Shown here: positions 1 to 7,958 of the stretch, in pieces
Layout: the number at the start of each line of letters is the position of its first letter
How positions within the stretch are numbered: the stretch's first letter is position 1
Made by a program: the position numbers and the translations under genes
NCBI GenBank assembly: GCA_029974835.1
Contig: JARKQN010000025.1
Location: 1 to 48,407 of the forward strand
DNA: 48,407 bases
Source of the DNA: Bacteroidales bacterium
Lineage (GTDB): Bacteria > Bacteroidota > Bacteroidia > Bacteroidales > VadinHA17
Reading direction: 5' to 3'
The notes under the pieces: generated by a model
Databases searched by the model: none
The model's input: only the letters and a program-made list of their open reading frames with translations
What the model was told of the DNA's origin: nothing

Positions 1-321
1 GATAAATATCTCATGATTACCGGGTTCAATATTTTCGAGTCTTTTAAGAATCTTGAGGGCTTCAACTGTTTTACCGCGGTCAAGAAGCACTTTTGCATTT
101 CTCAGCTGGATCGGTACCGAATTGGGGTGCTGCCTGCTGGCAATGGAAGCAGCTTCCAATGCTTTTGTATGGTTATTCCTTTCGAGATAATAATCAATAA
201 TAGTTTCAAATTCGATTACGTCGAAGAAGTAATTTTCATTGTTTCTCTTCATTCGTTCGAATCGCTGAACAACCCTGCTTATTTCCTCCTCACGTGAGAA
301 TCTGTATTTTTCCTCTTCCAT
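1..321 (-). CDS. TPR-repeat protein, C-terminus cut by window edge
   Basis: I translated this frame by hand from the ATG at 321 down to base 1: 107 codons with no stop, so the gene continues beyond the window. The N-terminus is acidic and basic (MEEEKYRFSREEE). It is followed by helical repeats such as 'YYLERNNHTKALEAA', 'NSVPIQLRNAKVLLDRG' and 'KTVEALKILKRLENIEPGN', which have the alternating small/aromatic pattern of tetratricopeptide repeats. There is no signal peptide, so it is probably a cytosolic scaffold or protein-interaction protein. A TAATTTTG box lies at 348-341, about 20 nt before the start. The specific partner cannot be told from this fragment. Confidence 0.75.
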   Translation of the reverse strand, partial: MEEEKYRFSREEEISRVVQRFERMKRNNENYFFDVIEFETIIDYYLERNNHTKALEAASIASRQHPNSVPIQLRNAKVLLDRGKTVEALKILKRLENIEPGNHEIFI

Positions 322-340
322 ATCATTATAGGATCCGTGA

Positions 341-348
341 CAAAATTA
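341..348 (-). promoter_or_regulatory. Candidate -7 box (TAATTTTG) for the TPR gene
   Basis: Read on the minus strand this matches the Bacteroidota -7 consensus TAnnTTTG and sits about 20 nt before the TPR start codon. No convincing TTTG -33 element stands at the usual 17-23 nt spacing (the nearest is 31 nt away), so the call is weak. Confidence 0.35.
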
Positions 349-554
349 ACATTATTTTTTCCGGCCGGCATAATTGATACAAACAATTATAAACAAAAAT
401 CTTATTTTACAAACATCTCATAATAAGCCATGTCCGTATTTTTAATGATGAAAATGAAATTTTTATGAAGATCAACGCAACCCGGCGACGCAAAATCTCA
501 TCTATAGATTGTAAAAACCCTCATACCCAATATACCCTAAATTAACCTAAATTC

Positions 555-562
555 TACCTTTG
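555..562 (+). promoter_or_regulatory. Candidate -7 box TACCTTTG upstream of a hairpin
   Basis: The box matches TAnnTTTG exactly. A transcript from it would begin almost at the base of the 566-590 hairpin. No clear -33 TTTG was found at standard spacing. It could drive a very short attenuated leader, or it could be a chance match. Confidence 0.3.
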
Positions 563-565
563 AAG

Positions 566-590
566 AACCGGGCCCGAAAGCCCGGTTTTT
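566..590 (+). terminator. Rho-independent-terminator-like hairpin
   Basis: The 8-bp arms AACCGGGC (566-573) and GCCCGGTT (580-587) are perfectly complementary around a 6-nt loop, and T residues continue to 590. In form this is a classic intrinsic terminator on the plus strand. No plus-strand gene ends upstream, so it either ends a small RNA, attenuates the lipoprotein transcript, or insulates the divergent pair. Confidence 0.6.
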
Positions 591-605
591 CATTTCATAA
601 TTGTT

Positions 606-613
606 TATATTTG
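606..613 (+). promoter_or_regulatory. Candidate -7 box TATATTTG for the PD40 lipoprotein gene
   Basis: An exact TAnnTTTG match 24 nt before the ATG at 638, a typical Bacteroidota 5'-leader distance. The upstream hairpin T-tract (586-590) lies where the -33 element would be, but a proper TTTG is not present. Confidence 0.45.
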
Positions 614-637
614 TACTATACTTAAGACAATAACAAG

Positions 638-1639
638 ATGAACATGATACGCTTCCAAATCTTTCCTGTTGCTGCATTAATTACGGTAATATTATTAAAT
701 CAGGGCTGTAAAAAGGATCACAGTCCCATAAAATTCCCCAAAGGAACTTTTCCTGATTCCGTGTATGCTTTGAGTAATCTGAACTCAAACAACGATGATT
801 ACAACACCAACCTTTATGTTCTGGGAACGACTTTCCCGGTCATTTTTTCAAGCAACAGGGGGAGCTCCGGCGGGCAGTTTGATCTTGTTCAGGGTACAAT
901 TTCCTTCACTTTCTTTCAGACTAATGGCGGTTTTTCCCTCTCATCCGAAATGACCAATGATATTTATTACGGCACAATAATAAACAAGGCAAACACTGCA
1001 GGGAATGATTTCGGACCCTATAGTTATTTCAGTTCAAATGACGGATATGAATATCTGATCTACGCGTCCGAGACTCCCGACCAGGGGCTGGATCTGTTCT
1101 TCGTTAAGAATCTGCCAAGGTTTGCGAATAATACACCTTCAGTTTCAGGCCCCTCTCCCGTCAGAATAATCAATTCTCCGTATGATGATGCTTACCTGAC
1201 ATTTGACATGAACGGCGATTCGATGTATTTCTGCTCGAACCGTGCAGGTGATTTTGATATCTATTGCCAGTACCGTAATCCGAATATTACTACGGATCTT
1301 TTTCTTGGAGGTGATTACAATGCGGCAGTTGCAGTTGACAGCATTAACACCGCTTATAACGAAAAAACCCCTTTTATACTGAAGAATATAATGGTATTTG
1401 TTTCGGATCGTCCTGGCGGACTGGGCGGTTACGACATCTATTATTCGGTGTTCAGTAAGGGCAAATGGAGTTCTCCGGTCAATATGGGTCCCCCGGTAAA
1501 TACATCATCAAATGAGTATCGCCCGGTTTTAGGCTTCCATGGCGATTTCACAAATCTAATGCTGGTTTTTTCATCTGACAGGCCGGGTGGCAAAGGCGGA
1601 TATGACCTATACTTTACGGGTTTTTCAGCCCCGAGATAG
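638..1639 (+). CDS. Lipoprotein with WD40-like PD40 beta-propeller repeats
   Basis: This 333-residue protein starts with a lipoprotein signal peptide ending in the lipobox 'LLNQGC', so it should be lipidated and periplasmic or outer-membrane attached. The C-terminal half has several PD40 (TolB-type) propeller blades with the signature 'SDRPGG..GYD.Y' (for example 'SSDRPGGKGGYDLYFTGF'), and an earlier blade 'CSNRAGDFDIYC'. In Bacteroidota such propellers often precede OmpA domains in peptidoglycan-associated proteins; here the OmpA domain is absent and the protein stops after the last blade. ATG 638 is used; ATG 644 is an equally possible in-frame start. The gene converges on folD with 11 nt between the stops. 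Its exact function is unknown; cell-envelope protein binding is plausible. Confidence 0.85.
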   Translation: MNMIRFQIFPVAALITVILLNQGCKKDHSPIKFPKGTFPDSVYALSNLNSNNDDYNTNLYVLGTTFPVIFSSNRGSSGGQFDLVQGTISFTFFQTNGGFSLSSEMTNDIYYGTIINKANTAGNDFGPYSYFSSNDGYEYLIYASETPDQGLDLFFVKNLPRFANNTPSVSGPSPVRIINSPYDDAYLTFDMNGDSMYFCSNRAGDFDIYCQYRNPNITTDLFLGGDYNAAVAVDSINTAYNEKTPFILKNIMVFVSDRPGGLGGYDIYYSVFSKGKWSSPVNMGPPVNTSSNEYRPVLGFHGDFTNLMLVFSSDRPGGKGGYDLYFTGFSAPR

Positions 1640-1650
1640 AATAAACATTA

Positions 1651-2532
1651 TTACTTTCCGGCTTCCCTGAGAGTGACGGCGAGAAGAGTGTTCCTCAGGA
1701 GAGAAACGCGCGTCATAGGTCCTACCCCGCCGGGCACGGGAGTAATAAAGGAGCATTTTGGTGCAACATTTTCGAAATCAACATCACCCGCCAGTTTCCA
1801 TCCCTTTTCTCCGGCAGAATCTTTTATGCGCGTTGTTCCGACATCAAAAACAACAGCTCCTTCCTTAATCATAGAGGCCTTAATGAAATGCGGAGACCCC
1901 AGGGCTGCGATTACAATATCTGACCGTGAGATGAGTGATCCGATATCTGCCGTCCGGCTGTGTGCAACCGTTACGGTGGCATCCATTCCTTTCTGCGACA
2001 GAAGTATGCTTACAGGCCGGCCTACAATGTTGCTTCTGCCTATTACGATGCAGCTTTTACCTCTGGTTTCAATTTTGTATCTTTTTATCAGTTCTACTAT
2101 TCCGTAAGGAGTTGCAGGCAGAAAACCCGGAATTCCCAGAACCATTTTACCGATGTTTACAGGGTGGAAACCATCGGCATCCTTTTTTGGATCAATAGCT
2201 TCAATGACAGAGTTTTCCGACAAATGAGCAGGAAGAGGAAGTTGTACAATAAAACCGTCTACATCATCATCATAATTCAGCTCTATGATTTTCTCAATCA
2301 GAGTCTTTTCCGGGACGTTATTATCAAAGCGTATCAGGGATGATTTGAATCCGACCTCGGAGCAGTCTTTGATTTTGTTTGCCATATAAGTTTCGCTGGC
2401 GCCGTCGTTTCCTACCAGGATGGCAGCCAGGTGAGGGATTTTAAGGCCTGCTTCCATTCTTTTTTTAACCTCCGCGGCAATTTCATGCCTTATTTCGGCT
2501 GCAGTTTTTTTCCCGTCAATAAGTGTATACAT
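1651..2532 (-). CDS. folD: Bifunctional methylenetetrahydrofolate dehydrogenase/cyclohydrolase
   Basis: FolD interconverts 5,10-methylene-THF and 10-formyl-THF with NADP(H) in the cytosolic one-carbon pathway. At 293 residues it has the family's usual length. Visible motifs are the catalytic Tyr49 and Lys53 in '[11 protein letters not shown]', the substrate segment 'VQLPLPAHL', 'DADGFHPVN', the nucleotide-binding '[14 protein letters not shown]' and the C-terminal '[10 protein letters not shown]'. It lies 10 nt downstream of ffh and probably belongs to the argS-ffh-folD transcript, since no promoter-like box is visible in that gap. All key residues look intact. Confidence 0.97.
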   Translation of the reverse strand: MYTLIDGKKTAAEIRHEIAAEVKKRMEAGLKIPHLAAILVGNDGASETYMANKIKDCSEVGFKSSLIRFDNNVPEKTLIEKIIELNYDDDVDGFIVQLPLPAHLSENSVIEAIDPKKDADGFHPVNIGKMVLGIPGFLPATPYGIVELIKRYKIETRGKSCIVIGRSNIVGRPVSILLSQKGMDATVTVAHSRTADIGSLISRSDIVIAALGSPHFIKASMIKEGAVVFDVGTTRIKDSAGEKGWKLAGDVDFENVAPKCSFITPVPGGVGPMTRVSLLRNTLLAVTLREAGK

Positions 2533-2542
2533 GGTTCAGGGT

Positions 2543-3862
2543 TTATCTTCTTCCCGGGATACGCAGCGGATTACTGCCCCTGGAAACTGTTTTCATCATT
2601 TTCTTCATGTCCTCAAACTGTCGCAGGAGTTTATTAACATCAGGCACTGTTGTGCCGCTTCCTTCGGCAATTCTTTTTCTCCTGCTCCCGTTTATTATAG
2701 CCGGATTGTTTCTTTCGGCAGGCGTCATGCTTTGGATGATAGCTTCTATATTTTTAAATGCATTATCGTCAATATCAAGATCTTTCATGGCTTTTCCGAC
2801 GCCGGGAACCATTGAAAGCAGATCTTTCACGTTTCCCATCTTTTTGATCTGCTGTATCTGGTCGAAGAAATCATTGAAATTAAACTGGTCTTTGGCAATT
2901 TTCTTCTGAAGTTTCCTTGCCTCCTCCACGTTGTACTGTTCCTGTGCCTTTTCAACCAGGGATACGATATCTCCCATCCCGAGAATTCTGTCGGCCATTC
3001 TTGCGGGGTAGAAAATATCAATTGCATCCATTTTTTCGCCTGTACTGACGAATTTAACGGGTTTGTTTACCTCTGCTTTAATCGATAGTGCAGCACCGCC
3101 TCTCGTATCTCCGTCAAGCTTTGTCAGAACGATACCGCTGAAGTCGAGGCGTGCATTAAATTCCCTGGCAGTATTTACGGCATCCTGTCCGGTCATTGAA
3201 TCGACCACAAAAAGAATCTCGGAAGGGACGACTGCCTTTTTGATTTCGGATATTTCCGTCATCATCTGTTCATCAATCGCAAGTCGTCCGGCCGTGTCAA
3301 TAATAACGGTATCGAAGCCCGTTCTTTTTGCTTCTTTAACTGAATTGAGGGCGATTGTGACAGGGTTTTCGCCTTCGTTTCCCGTAAATACAGGAACTTC
3401 CGTCTGCTTTCCCAGTATGTTGAGCTGTTCGATAGCAGCAGGCCTGTAAATATCGCAGGCGACTAGCATGGGTTTCCTGTTGTGCCTCGTTTTAAGCCAG
3501 AGTGCAAGTTTTCCGCTGAAGGTCGTTTTTCCCGATCCCTGAAGTCCCGAGATCAGAATCACGGCAGGATTGCCTTTTAAGTTTATATCTGTCTTATCGG
3601 CGCCCATCAGTTCGACCAGTTCGTCGTGGACGATTTTTATCATCATCTGCGACGGGTTAACGGCTGTCAGCACTTTCTGGCCCAGTGCTTTCTGTTTAAC
3701 CGTATCTGTAAACTGCCTGGCAAGCCTGAAATTGACATCGGCATCCAGAAGGGCTCGTCTGACATCTTTAAGTGTCTCAGCTACATTTATTTCTGTAATT
3801 CTCCCCTGTCCTTTAAGAATTTTAAAGGATCGTTCCAGTCGTTCTGTAAGGTTCTCAAACAT
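2543..3862 (-). CDS. ffh: Signal recognition particle GTPase Ffh
   Basis: Ffh binds signal sequences and 4.5S RNA and delivers ribosomes to FtsY for co-translational membrane insertion. The 439-residue protein shows the helical N domain, the G domain with P-loop 'GLQGSGKTTFSGKLA', 'DTAGRLA' and 'TKLDGDTRGG', and an M domain with 'MGNVKDLLSMVPGVGKAM' and the basic RNA-binding 'GSRRKRIAEGSGT'. Length is normal. It lies between argS (21 nt upstream) and folD (10 nt downstream) on the same strand, so co-transcription is likely. The SRP RNA gene itself is not recognised in this window. Confidence 0.97.
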   Translation of the reverse strand: MFENLTERLERSFKILKGQGRITEINVAETLKDVRRALLDADVNFRLARQFTDTVKQKALGQKVLTAVNPSQMMIKIVHDELVELMGADKTDINLKGNPAVILISGLQGSGKTTFSGKLALWLKTRHNRKPMLVACDIYRPAAIEQLNILGKQTEVPVFTGNEGENPVTIALNSVKEAKRTGFDTVIIDTAGRLAIDEQMMTEISEIKKAVVPSEILFVVDSMTGQDAVNTAREFNARLDFSGIVLTKLDGDTRGGAALSIKAEVNKPVKFVSTGEKMDAIDIFYPARMADRILGMGDIVSLVEKAQEQYNVEEARKLQKKIAKDQFNFNDFFDQIQQIKKMGNVKDLLSMVPGVGKAMKDLDIDDNAFKNIEAIIQSMTPAERNNPAIINGSRRKRIAEGSGTTVPDVNKLLRQFEDMKKMMKTVSRGSNPLRIPGRR

Positions 3863-3883
3863 ATTGTATCAGAAATATAAAAT

Positions 3884-5671
3884 CTACATACGTTCCGGCA
3901 TCTCTATACCGAGAAGCCACATTGCAGTATAAAGCACCACAGATGTCTTTCCGGATAGAAGGAGTCTGAAATTCCTTGTTACCGGGTCTTTTTCTCCAAG
4001 TATTGAATAATCATGATAGTATTGATTGAATTCCCTGGCGAGGTCATAACAGTAATTGGCTATTAATGAAGGGTTAAGGGTTTCAGAGGCTTCGGTTACG
4101 ACTGCTGCGAATTTCCTCAGGAGCTTAATAAGTCCAACCTCCTTCGCACAGGGAATTGCAGAACCAAGCAGGGATGAATCACCTTCAATACCGAGAGACC
4201 GGGCTTTCCTCATAACAGATTTTATTCTTGCGTAGGTATACTGAATAAATGGTCCGGTATTACCGTTGAAATCAATCGACTCTGCAGGGTTAAAAGTCAT
4301 ATTCTTTTTCGGGTCAACCTTAAGGATGAAGTATTTCAGGGCGCCGAGTCCGATTTTCCTGAAGATTTCATCTTTATCCTCATCAGGAATGGCTTCAAGT
4401 TTACCGAGCTCAGCGGAAAGCTCCCGGGCGGTTGCAATCATCTCACGGATAATGTCGTCGGCATCAACTACGGTACCTTCTCTCGACTTCATCCTGCCTT
4501 CGGGCAGTTCTACCATACCGTAGGAGAAATGAATCAGTCCATCCGACCATTCATATCCCATTTTTTTAAGTATGGCTTTTAAAACCTGGAAATGGTAGTT
4601 CTGTTCGTTGCCGACCACATAGAGGCATTTGCTGAAATGATAATCATTCTGCCGTGCGATGGCTGTTCCAATATCCTGGGTAATATACACTGCCGTTCCG
4701 TCCGATCTCAGCAGCACCTTTTGATCAAGTCCTTCACCGGTAAGGTCGGCCCAGACTGACCCGTCCTCCTTTCTGAAAAGGATATTTTTTTCAAGTGCCT
4801 TTAAAACCTGTTCCTTACCATCCTTCCAGGTTTCGGACTCATAATAAATTTTGTCGAAGTCGACACCAAGCAGACGGTATGTTTCCTCGAATCCTTCGTA
4901 CACCCATGAATTCATCATTTTCCAGATGCGCACCACCTCTTCATCACCTGCCTCCCATTTTACGAGCATTTCCCTGGCTTCAACCATCATTGGGGCGGAG
5001 AGCCTGGCGGTTTCATCATCGTATCCCTTTTTCAGAAGGTTCTCAACTTCAGCTTTATAGGCCGTCTCGAACATTACGTAATATTTACCGACAAGGTGGT
5101 CGCCTTTCATGCCGGAAGTTTCAGGAGTCTCGCCGTTGCCAAACTTAACCCAGGCCAGCTTCGATTTGCAGATATGGATACCCCTGTCGTTTACGATATT
5201 GGTCTTGATAACCTTGTGACCGCACGATTCAAGAATGCGGAAAATGGAAAAACCCAGAAGATTATTCCTGATATGGCCCAGGTGTAATGGTTTGTTTGTA
5301 TTTGGCGAAGAGTATTCGACGAGTATTACTTCGGGATTTTTAACTCTGCAGTCTGCGAACAAATCTTCTGAATTGTAAAAAGCCGAAAACAGATCTGTCC
5401 ACCATTTTCCGCCTATTGATATGTTTAAAAACCCTTTTATAACGTTGTATCCTTCAATTTCAGAGAGGTTGGCAGTAAGATATTTTCCAATGTCATCGGC
5501 CGTTTTTTCGGGTGTGTTTTTTGAAAATCTCATCAACGGAAAAACCACAAATGTAAAATCCCCGGTAAACTCCTTCCTTGTTTCCTGAATCTGAATCTGA
5601 GCTTCGTCGATCGCTCCGTTATACAGCACCTTTACCGCTTCAGCAATTTTCTTCCGCAGAATATTTTCCAT
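3884..5671 (-). CDS. argS: Arginyl-tRNA synthetase
   Basis: A class I aminoacyl-tRNA synthetase of 595 residues that charges tRNA-Arg. The HIGH-type signature is 'NKPLHLGHIRNN', the KMSKS-type loop is 'EGRMKSREGTVV', and the N-terminal Arg-tRNA-synthetase additional domain and the C-terminal DALR anticodon-binding domain ('YTYARIKSVMRKA' through the end) are in order. A TATATTTG box at 5701-5694 stands just upstream, so argS is probably the first gene of argS-ffh-folD. Nothing is unusual apart from the operon partners. Confidence 0.97.
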   Translation of the reverse strand: MENILRKKIAEAVKVLYNGAIDEAQIQIQETRKEFTGDFTFVVFPLMRFSKNTPEKTADDIGKYLTANLSEIEGYNVIKGFLNISIGGKWWTDLFSAFYNSEDLFADCRVKNPEVILVEYSSPNTNKPLHLGHIRNNLLGFSIFRILESCGHKVIKTNIVNDRGIHICKSKLAWVKFGNGETPETSGMKGDHLVGKYYVMFETAYKAEVENLLKKGYDDETARLSAPMMVEAREMLVKWEAGDEEVVRIWKMMNSWVYEGFEETYRLLGVDFDKIYYESETWKDGKEQVLKALEKNILFRKEDGSVWADLTGEGLDQKVLLRSDGTAVYITQDIGTAIARQNDYHFSKCLYVVGNEQNYHFQVLKAILKKMGYEWSDGLIHFSYGMVELPEGRMKSREGTVVDADDIIREMIATARELSAELGKLEAIPDEDKDEIFRKIGLGALKYFILKVDPKKNMTFNPAESIDFNGNTGPFIQYTYARIKSVMRKARSLGIEGDSSLLGSAIPCAKEVGLIKLLRKFAAVVTEASETLNPSLIANYCYDLAREFNQYYHDYSILGEKDPVTRNFRLLLSGKTSVVLYTAMWLLGIEMPERM

Positions 5672-5693
5672 AGAGGCTTTTTAAATTCAGCGG

Positions 5694-5701
5694 CAAATAT
5701 A
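5694..5701 (-). promoter_or_regulatory. Candidate -7 box TATATTTG for argS-ffh-folD
   Basis: An exact TAnnTTTG match on the minus strand, 22 nt before the argS start codon. A TTTG occurs at 5717-5714 but only 12 nt away, shorter than the usual 17-23 nt spacer. Confidence 0.45.
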
Positions 5702-5905
5702 ATATTTTAAAGCCAAAGCAGCCGGGAGGGTTTTTCAAATTGATCTCTGGCTGACGCGTTTAAATGCAACTTTATGCAAACAGACGAAAATATTTGACAA
5801 TTGCACCTTAGAATTTGATGAAGGTATTAAAATTGAAATAAATTTCGGTTATTTTTACAACGTGGGACTAATCCAAAAGAATGAAGGGTTAACTACCTTT
5901 TCGCC

Positions 5906-6364
5906 ATGAAAGATCTCAGGAATATTTATATTGAAGCCACCTCAAAAACGCCGGAAGTTGATTTTGATTCAATGACCGGGAATCTGATACTTTCAGGAAG
6001 ATCCATTCCTGAGAATGCCACGGAGTTATATGATCCCCTATATAAATGGATAAATCAATACGTCCTTAATCCCTGCCAGGTTACCAATCTTCGTCTGAAC
6101 CTAGAATATTTCAATACAGCTTCGTCAATCTGGATTGCAAAGATTGTAAAAACGCTGAGCCGGATGGACAAACCTGACAATCTCCTTTATATCCATCTCT
6201 ACTTCAATATTGAGGAGTTCGACAACATGGAAACAGAAGATATAAAGGATGCAATCAGCCCCGTGGTTGACATAATAAGTGACGCCACCGTAAGCATAGT
6301 TGTCAAGATCTACGGAACCGACGACAACGGTGAGATTATTAAGGAATCGATGGTACTGATTTAG
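5906..6364 (+). CDS. SiaC-family (DUF1987) regulatory phosphoprotein
   Basis: The 152-residue sequence carries the family hallmarks 'TPEVDFDSMTG', 'GRSIPENATELYDPL' and 'LEYFNTASS'. In the Pseudomonas SiaABCD pathway the STAS-like SiaC is phosphorylated on a Thr in the YFNT motif (here Thr71) by the kinase SiaB and dephosphorylated by the phosphatase SiaA, and the unphosphorylated form activates the diguanylate cyclase SiaD. None of siaA, siaB or siaD is adjacent or elsewhere in the window, so this is an orphan whose kinase and target are unknown. There is no signal peptide, so it should be cytosolic. It lies 77 nt before the MEMO-AMMECR1 gene on the same strand. Family assignment is firm; the role is inferred. 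Confidence 0.85.
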   Translation: MKDLRNIYIEATSKTPEVDFDSMTGNLILSGRSIPENATELYDPLYKWINQYVLNPCQVTNLRLNLEYFNTASSIWIAKIVKTLSRMDKPDNLLYIHLYFNIEEFDNMETEDIKDAISPVVDIISDATVSIVVKIYGTDDNGEIIKESMVLI

Positions 6365-6441
6365 GTGTTTCTTTTCTCTTTCATTCCGGAATAACTTCCC
6401 GTTTTTTAGAGTAATTTTATGTCATAATTCATTTTCGGATT

Positions 6442-7947
6442 ATGCGTTTTGTTTTCTTTTTAACAATTTCACTTTTGATGTCGATGGATACTTTTTCCCA
6501 AAACAGGCCGGTCGACAGGCAGCCATATGCCGCCGGAAGGTTCTATTCTGCAGTAAGTGAATCACTTAAGAATGATCTGTCTCAGTTATTTGCAGGAGCT
6601 GCAAAAGCAGATTTGGCGGGGCTGCAGGTAAGGGCCCTGATAGTTCCTCATGCTGGTTATGTTTTTTCCGGAAAAACAGCTGCCTCTGCATTTTTGACTG
6701 TACCGCCCGATAAAAAATACCGTAATATTTTTATTATCGGATCGAGTCATGTTATGGCATTCGACGGAGCATCTGTGTATTACAGGGGTGATTTTATAAC
6801 ACCACTGGGGAAAATGAAAGTCAATACCGAAGTTGCGGAGGCCCTGAGAAAAGAGCATAATGTTTTCAGGTTTCCCGACAATGCACATACACAGGAACAC
6901 AGCCTTGAGGTACAGGTTCCATTTATTCAGTATTATTTCAGGGAAGCTCAGCAGATAGTTCCCATTATCATCGGTACCAGCAACAGGAATACCATAAAAG
7001 CCATTGCGGAGGCACTCAGACCGTGGTTCACTGATGAGAACCTTTTTATCATAAGCAGCGACTTTTCGCATTACCCCGGATATAAAGAAGCAAAGGAGGT
7101 TGACAACCTGACTGCCGATGCCATTCTGTCGAAGGATCCGGATAAATTTCTCAGGACACTTGCTTCAAATTCCTCAAAGGGAATCGATAATCTTGCAACC
7201 AGCATGTGCGGATGGACATCAGGATTGATGCTTCTGTATCTCGTAAACAATGATCCTTCACTTGAGTTCAGGAAGATCAGTTACTGCAATTCAGGCGACT
7301 CTCCCTACGGTAATAAGGATGAAGTGGTTGGATATCATTCCATTATCCTGACGGAAAAACCGAAGACCGGCGCAGCCCGGAAAGAGGACGAATCACTGGT
7401 GAAATTTACAGAAGAGGAGAAGAAGCAGTTGTTCACTATTGCCAGGAATTCTATTTCCCTGATGCTTAACGAAAAGCGCCGGCAGGTCATTAACCCTGCT
7501 GAAATTCTTCCGGGGCTGAAGAAAAACATGGGGGCTTTCGTCACGCTGAGGCTTAATGGCAAATTAAGGGGATGCATCGGAAGATTTGTCTCCGAGGACC
7601 CGCTTTATGAGGTTGTTAACCATATGGCAGTGGCTTCTGCATTCGATGACACCCGTTTTCTGCCTCTTACAAAGGAAGAGTACAGAAACGTTGAAATTGA
7701 AATATCGGTTATAGGCCCGCTGAAACGGATAAACGATAAAAGCGAAATTGTTTTGGGAAAACACGGCATATACAGTAAGAAAGATTTCAGGTCAGGTACC
7801 ATGCTGCCGCAGGTAGCTGTTGAAAACAAATGGAGTGTTGAAGAATTCCTGGGCTATACGTCGAGGGAAAAAGCAGGCCTTGGCTGGGATGGCTGGAAGA
7901 ATGCTGAATTGTATGTGTATGAAACCGTAGTGCTCGAAGAAAAGTAA
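6442..7947 (+). CDS. AmmeMemoRadiSam B-A fusion (MEMO1-like + AMMECR1), exported
   Basis: A 501-residue fusion of two normally separate proteins. Residues 1-20 form a Sec signal peptide (hydrophobic core, then 'TFSQ'). Residues about 28-305 are a MEMO1/LigB-fold domain with 'VPHAGYVFSG' (His70), 'GSSHV' (His103), 'QEHSLEVQVPF', 'SSDFSHY' (His210) and 'SMCGWTSG' (Cys256), the conserved putative metal ligands of that family. Residues about 325-498 are an AMMECR1 domain with the diagnostic LRGCIG at 375-380. The signal peptide points to a periplasmic location. It heads a close run with the membrane protein 11 nt downstream and the cognate radical SAM enzyme after that. Family assignment is secure; the reaction is unknown to me. 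Confidence 0.92.
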   Translation: MRFVFFLTISLLMSMDTFSQNRPVDRQPYAAGRFYSAVSESLKNDLSQLFAGAAKADLAGLQVRALIVPHAGYVFSGKTAASAFLTVPPDKKYRNIFIIGSSHVMAFDGASVYYRGDFITPLGKMKVNTEVAEALRKEHNVFRFPDNAHTQEHSLEVQVPFIQYYFREAQQIVPIIIGTSNRNTIKAIAEALRPWFTDENLFIISSDFSHYPGYKEAKEVDNLTADAILSKDPDKFLRTLASNSSKGIDNLATSMCGWTSGLMLLYLVNNDPSLEFRKISYCNSGDSPYGNKDEVVGYHSIILTEKPKTGAARKEDESLVKFTEEEKKQLFTIARNSISLMLNEKRRQVINPAEILPGLKKNMGAFVTLRLNGKLRGCIGRFVSEDPLYEVVNHMAVASAFDDTRFLPLTKEEYRNVEIEISVIGPLKRINDKSEIVLGKHGIYSKKDFRSGTMLPQVAVENKWSVEEFLGYTSREKAGLGWDGWKNAELYVYETVVLEEK

Positions 7948-7958
7948 CAGCAATCCGC

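Larger units (their letters stand above)
322..637. other. Divergent intergenic region (316 nt)
   Basis: This AT-rich spacer lies between the minus-strand TPR gene and the plus-strand PD40 lipoprotein gene. It holds a candidate minus-strand -7 box (341-348), two plus-strand -7-like boxes (555-562 and 606-613) and a perfect 8-bp GC-rich hairpin followed by T residues (566-590). I see no open reading frame with coding character in it. Confidence 0.6.

Noticed and set aside
13-297. Plus-strand open frame of 94 codons at the left edge
   Set aside because: It is antisense to the TPR gene, whose minus-strand frame is open through to the window edge and shows clear TPR periodicity.
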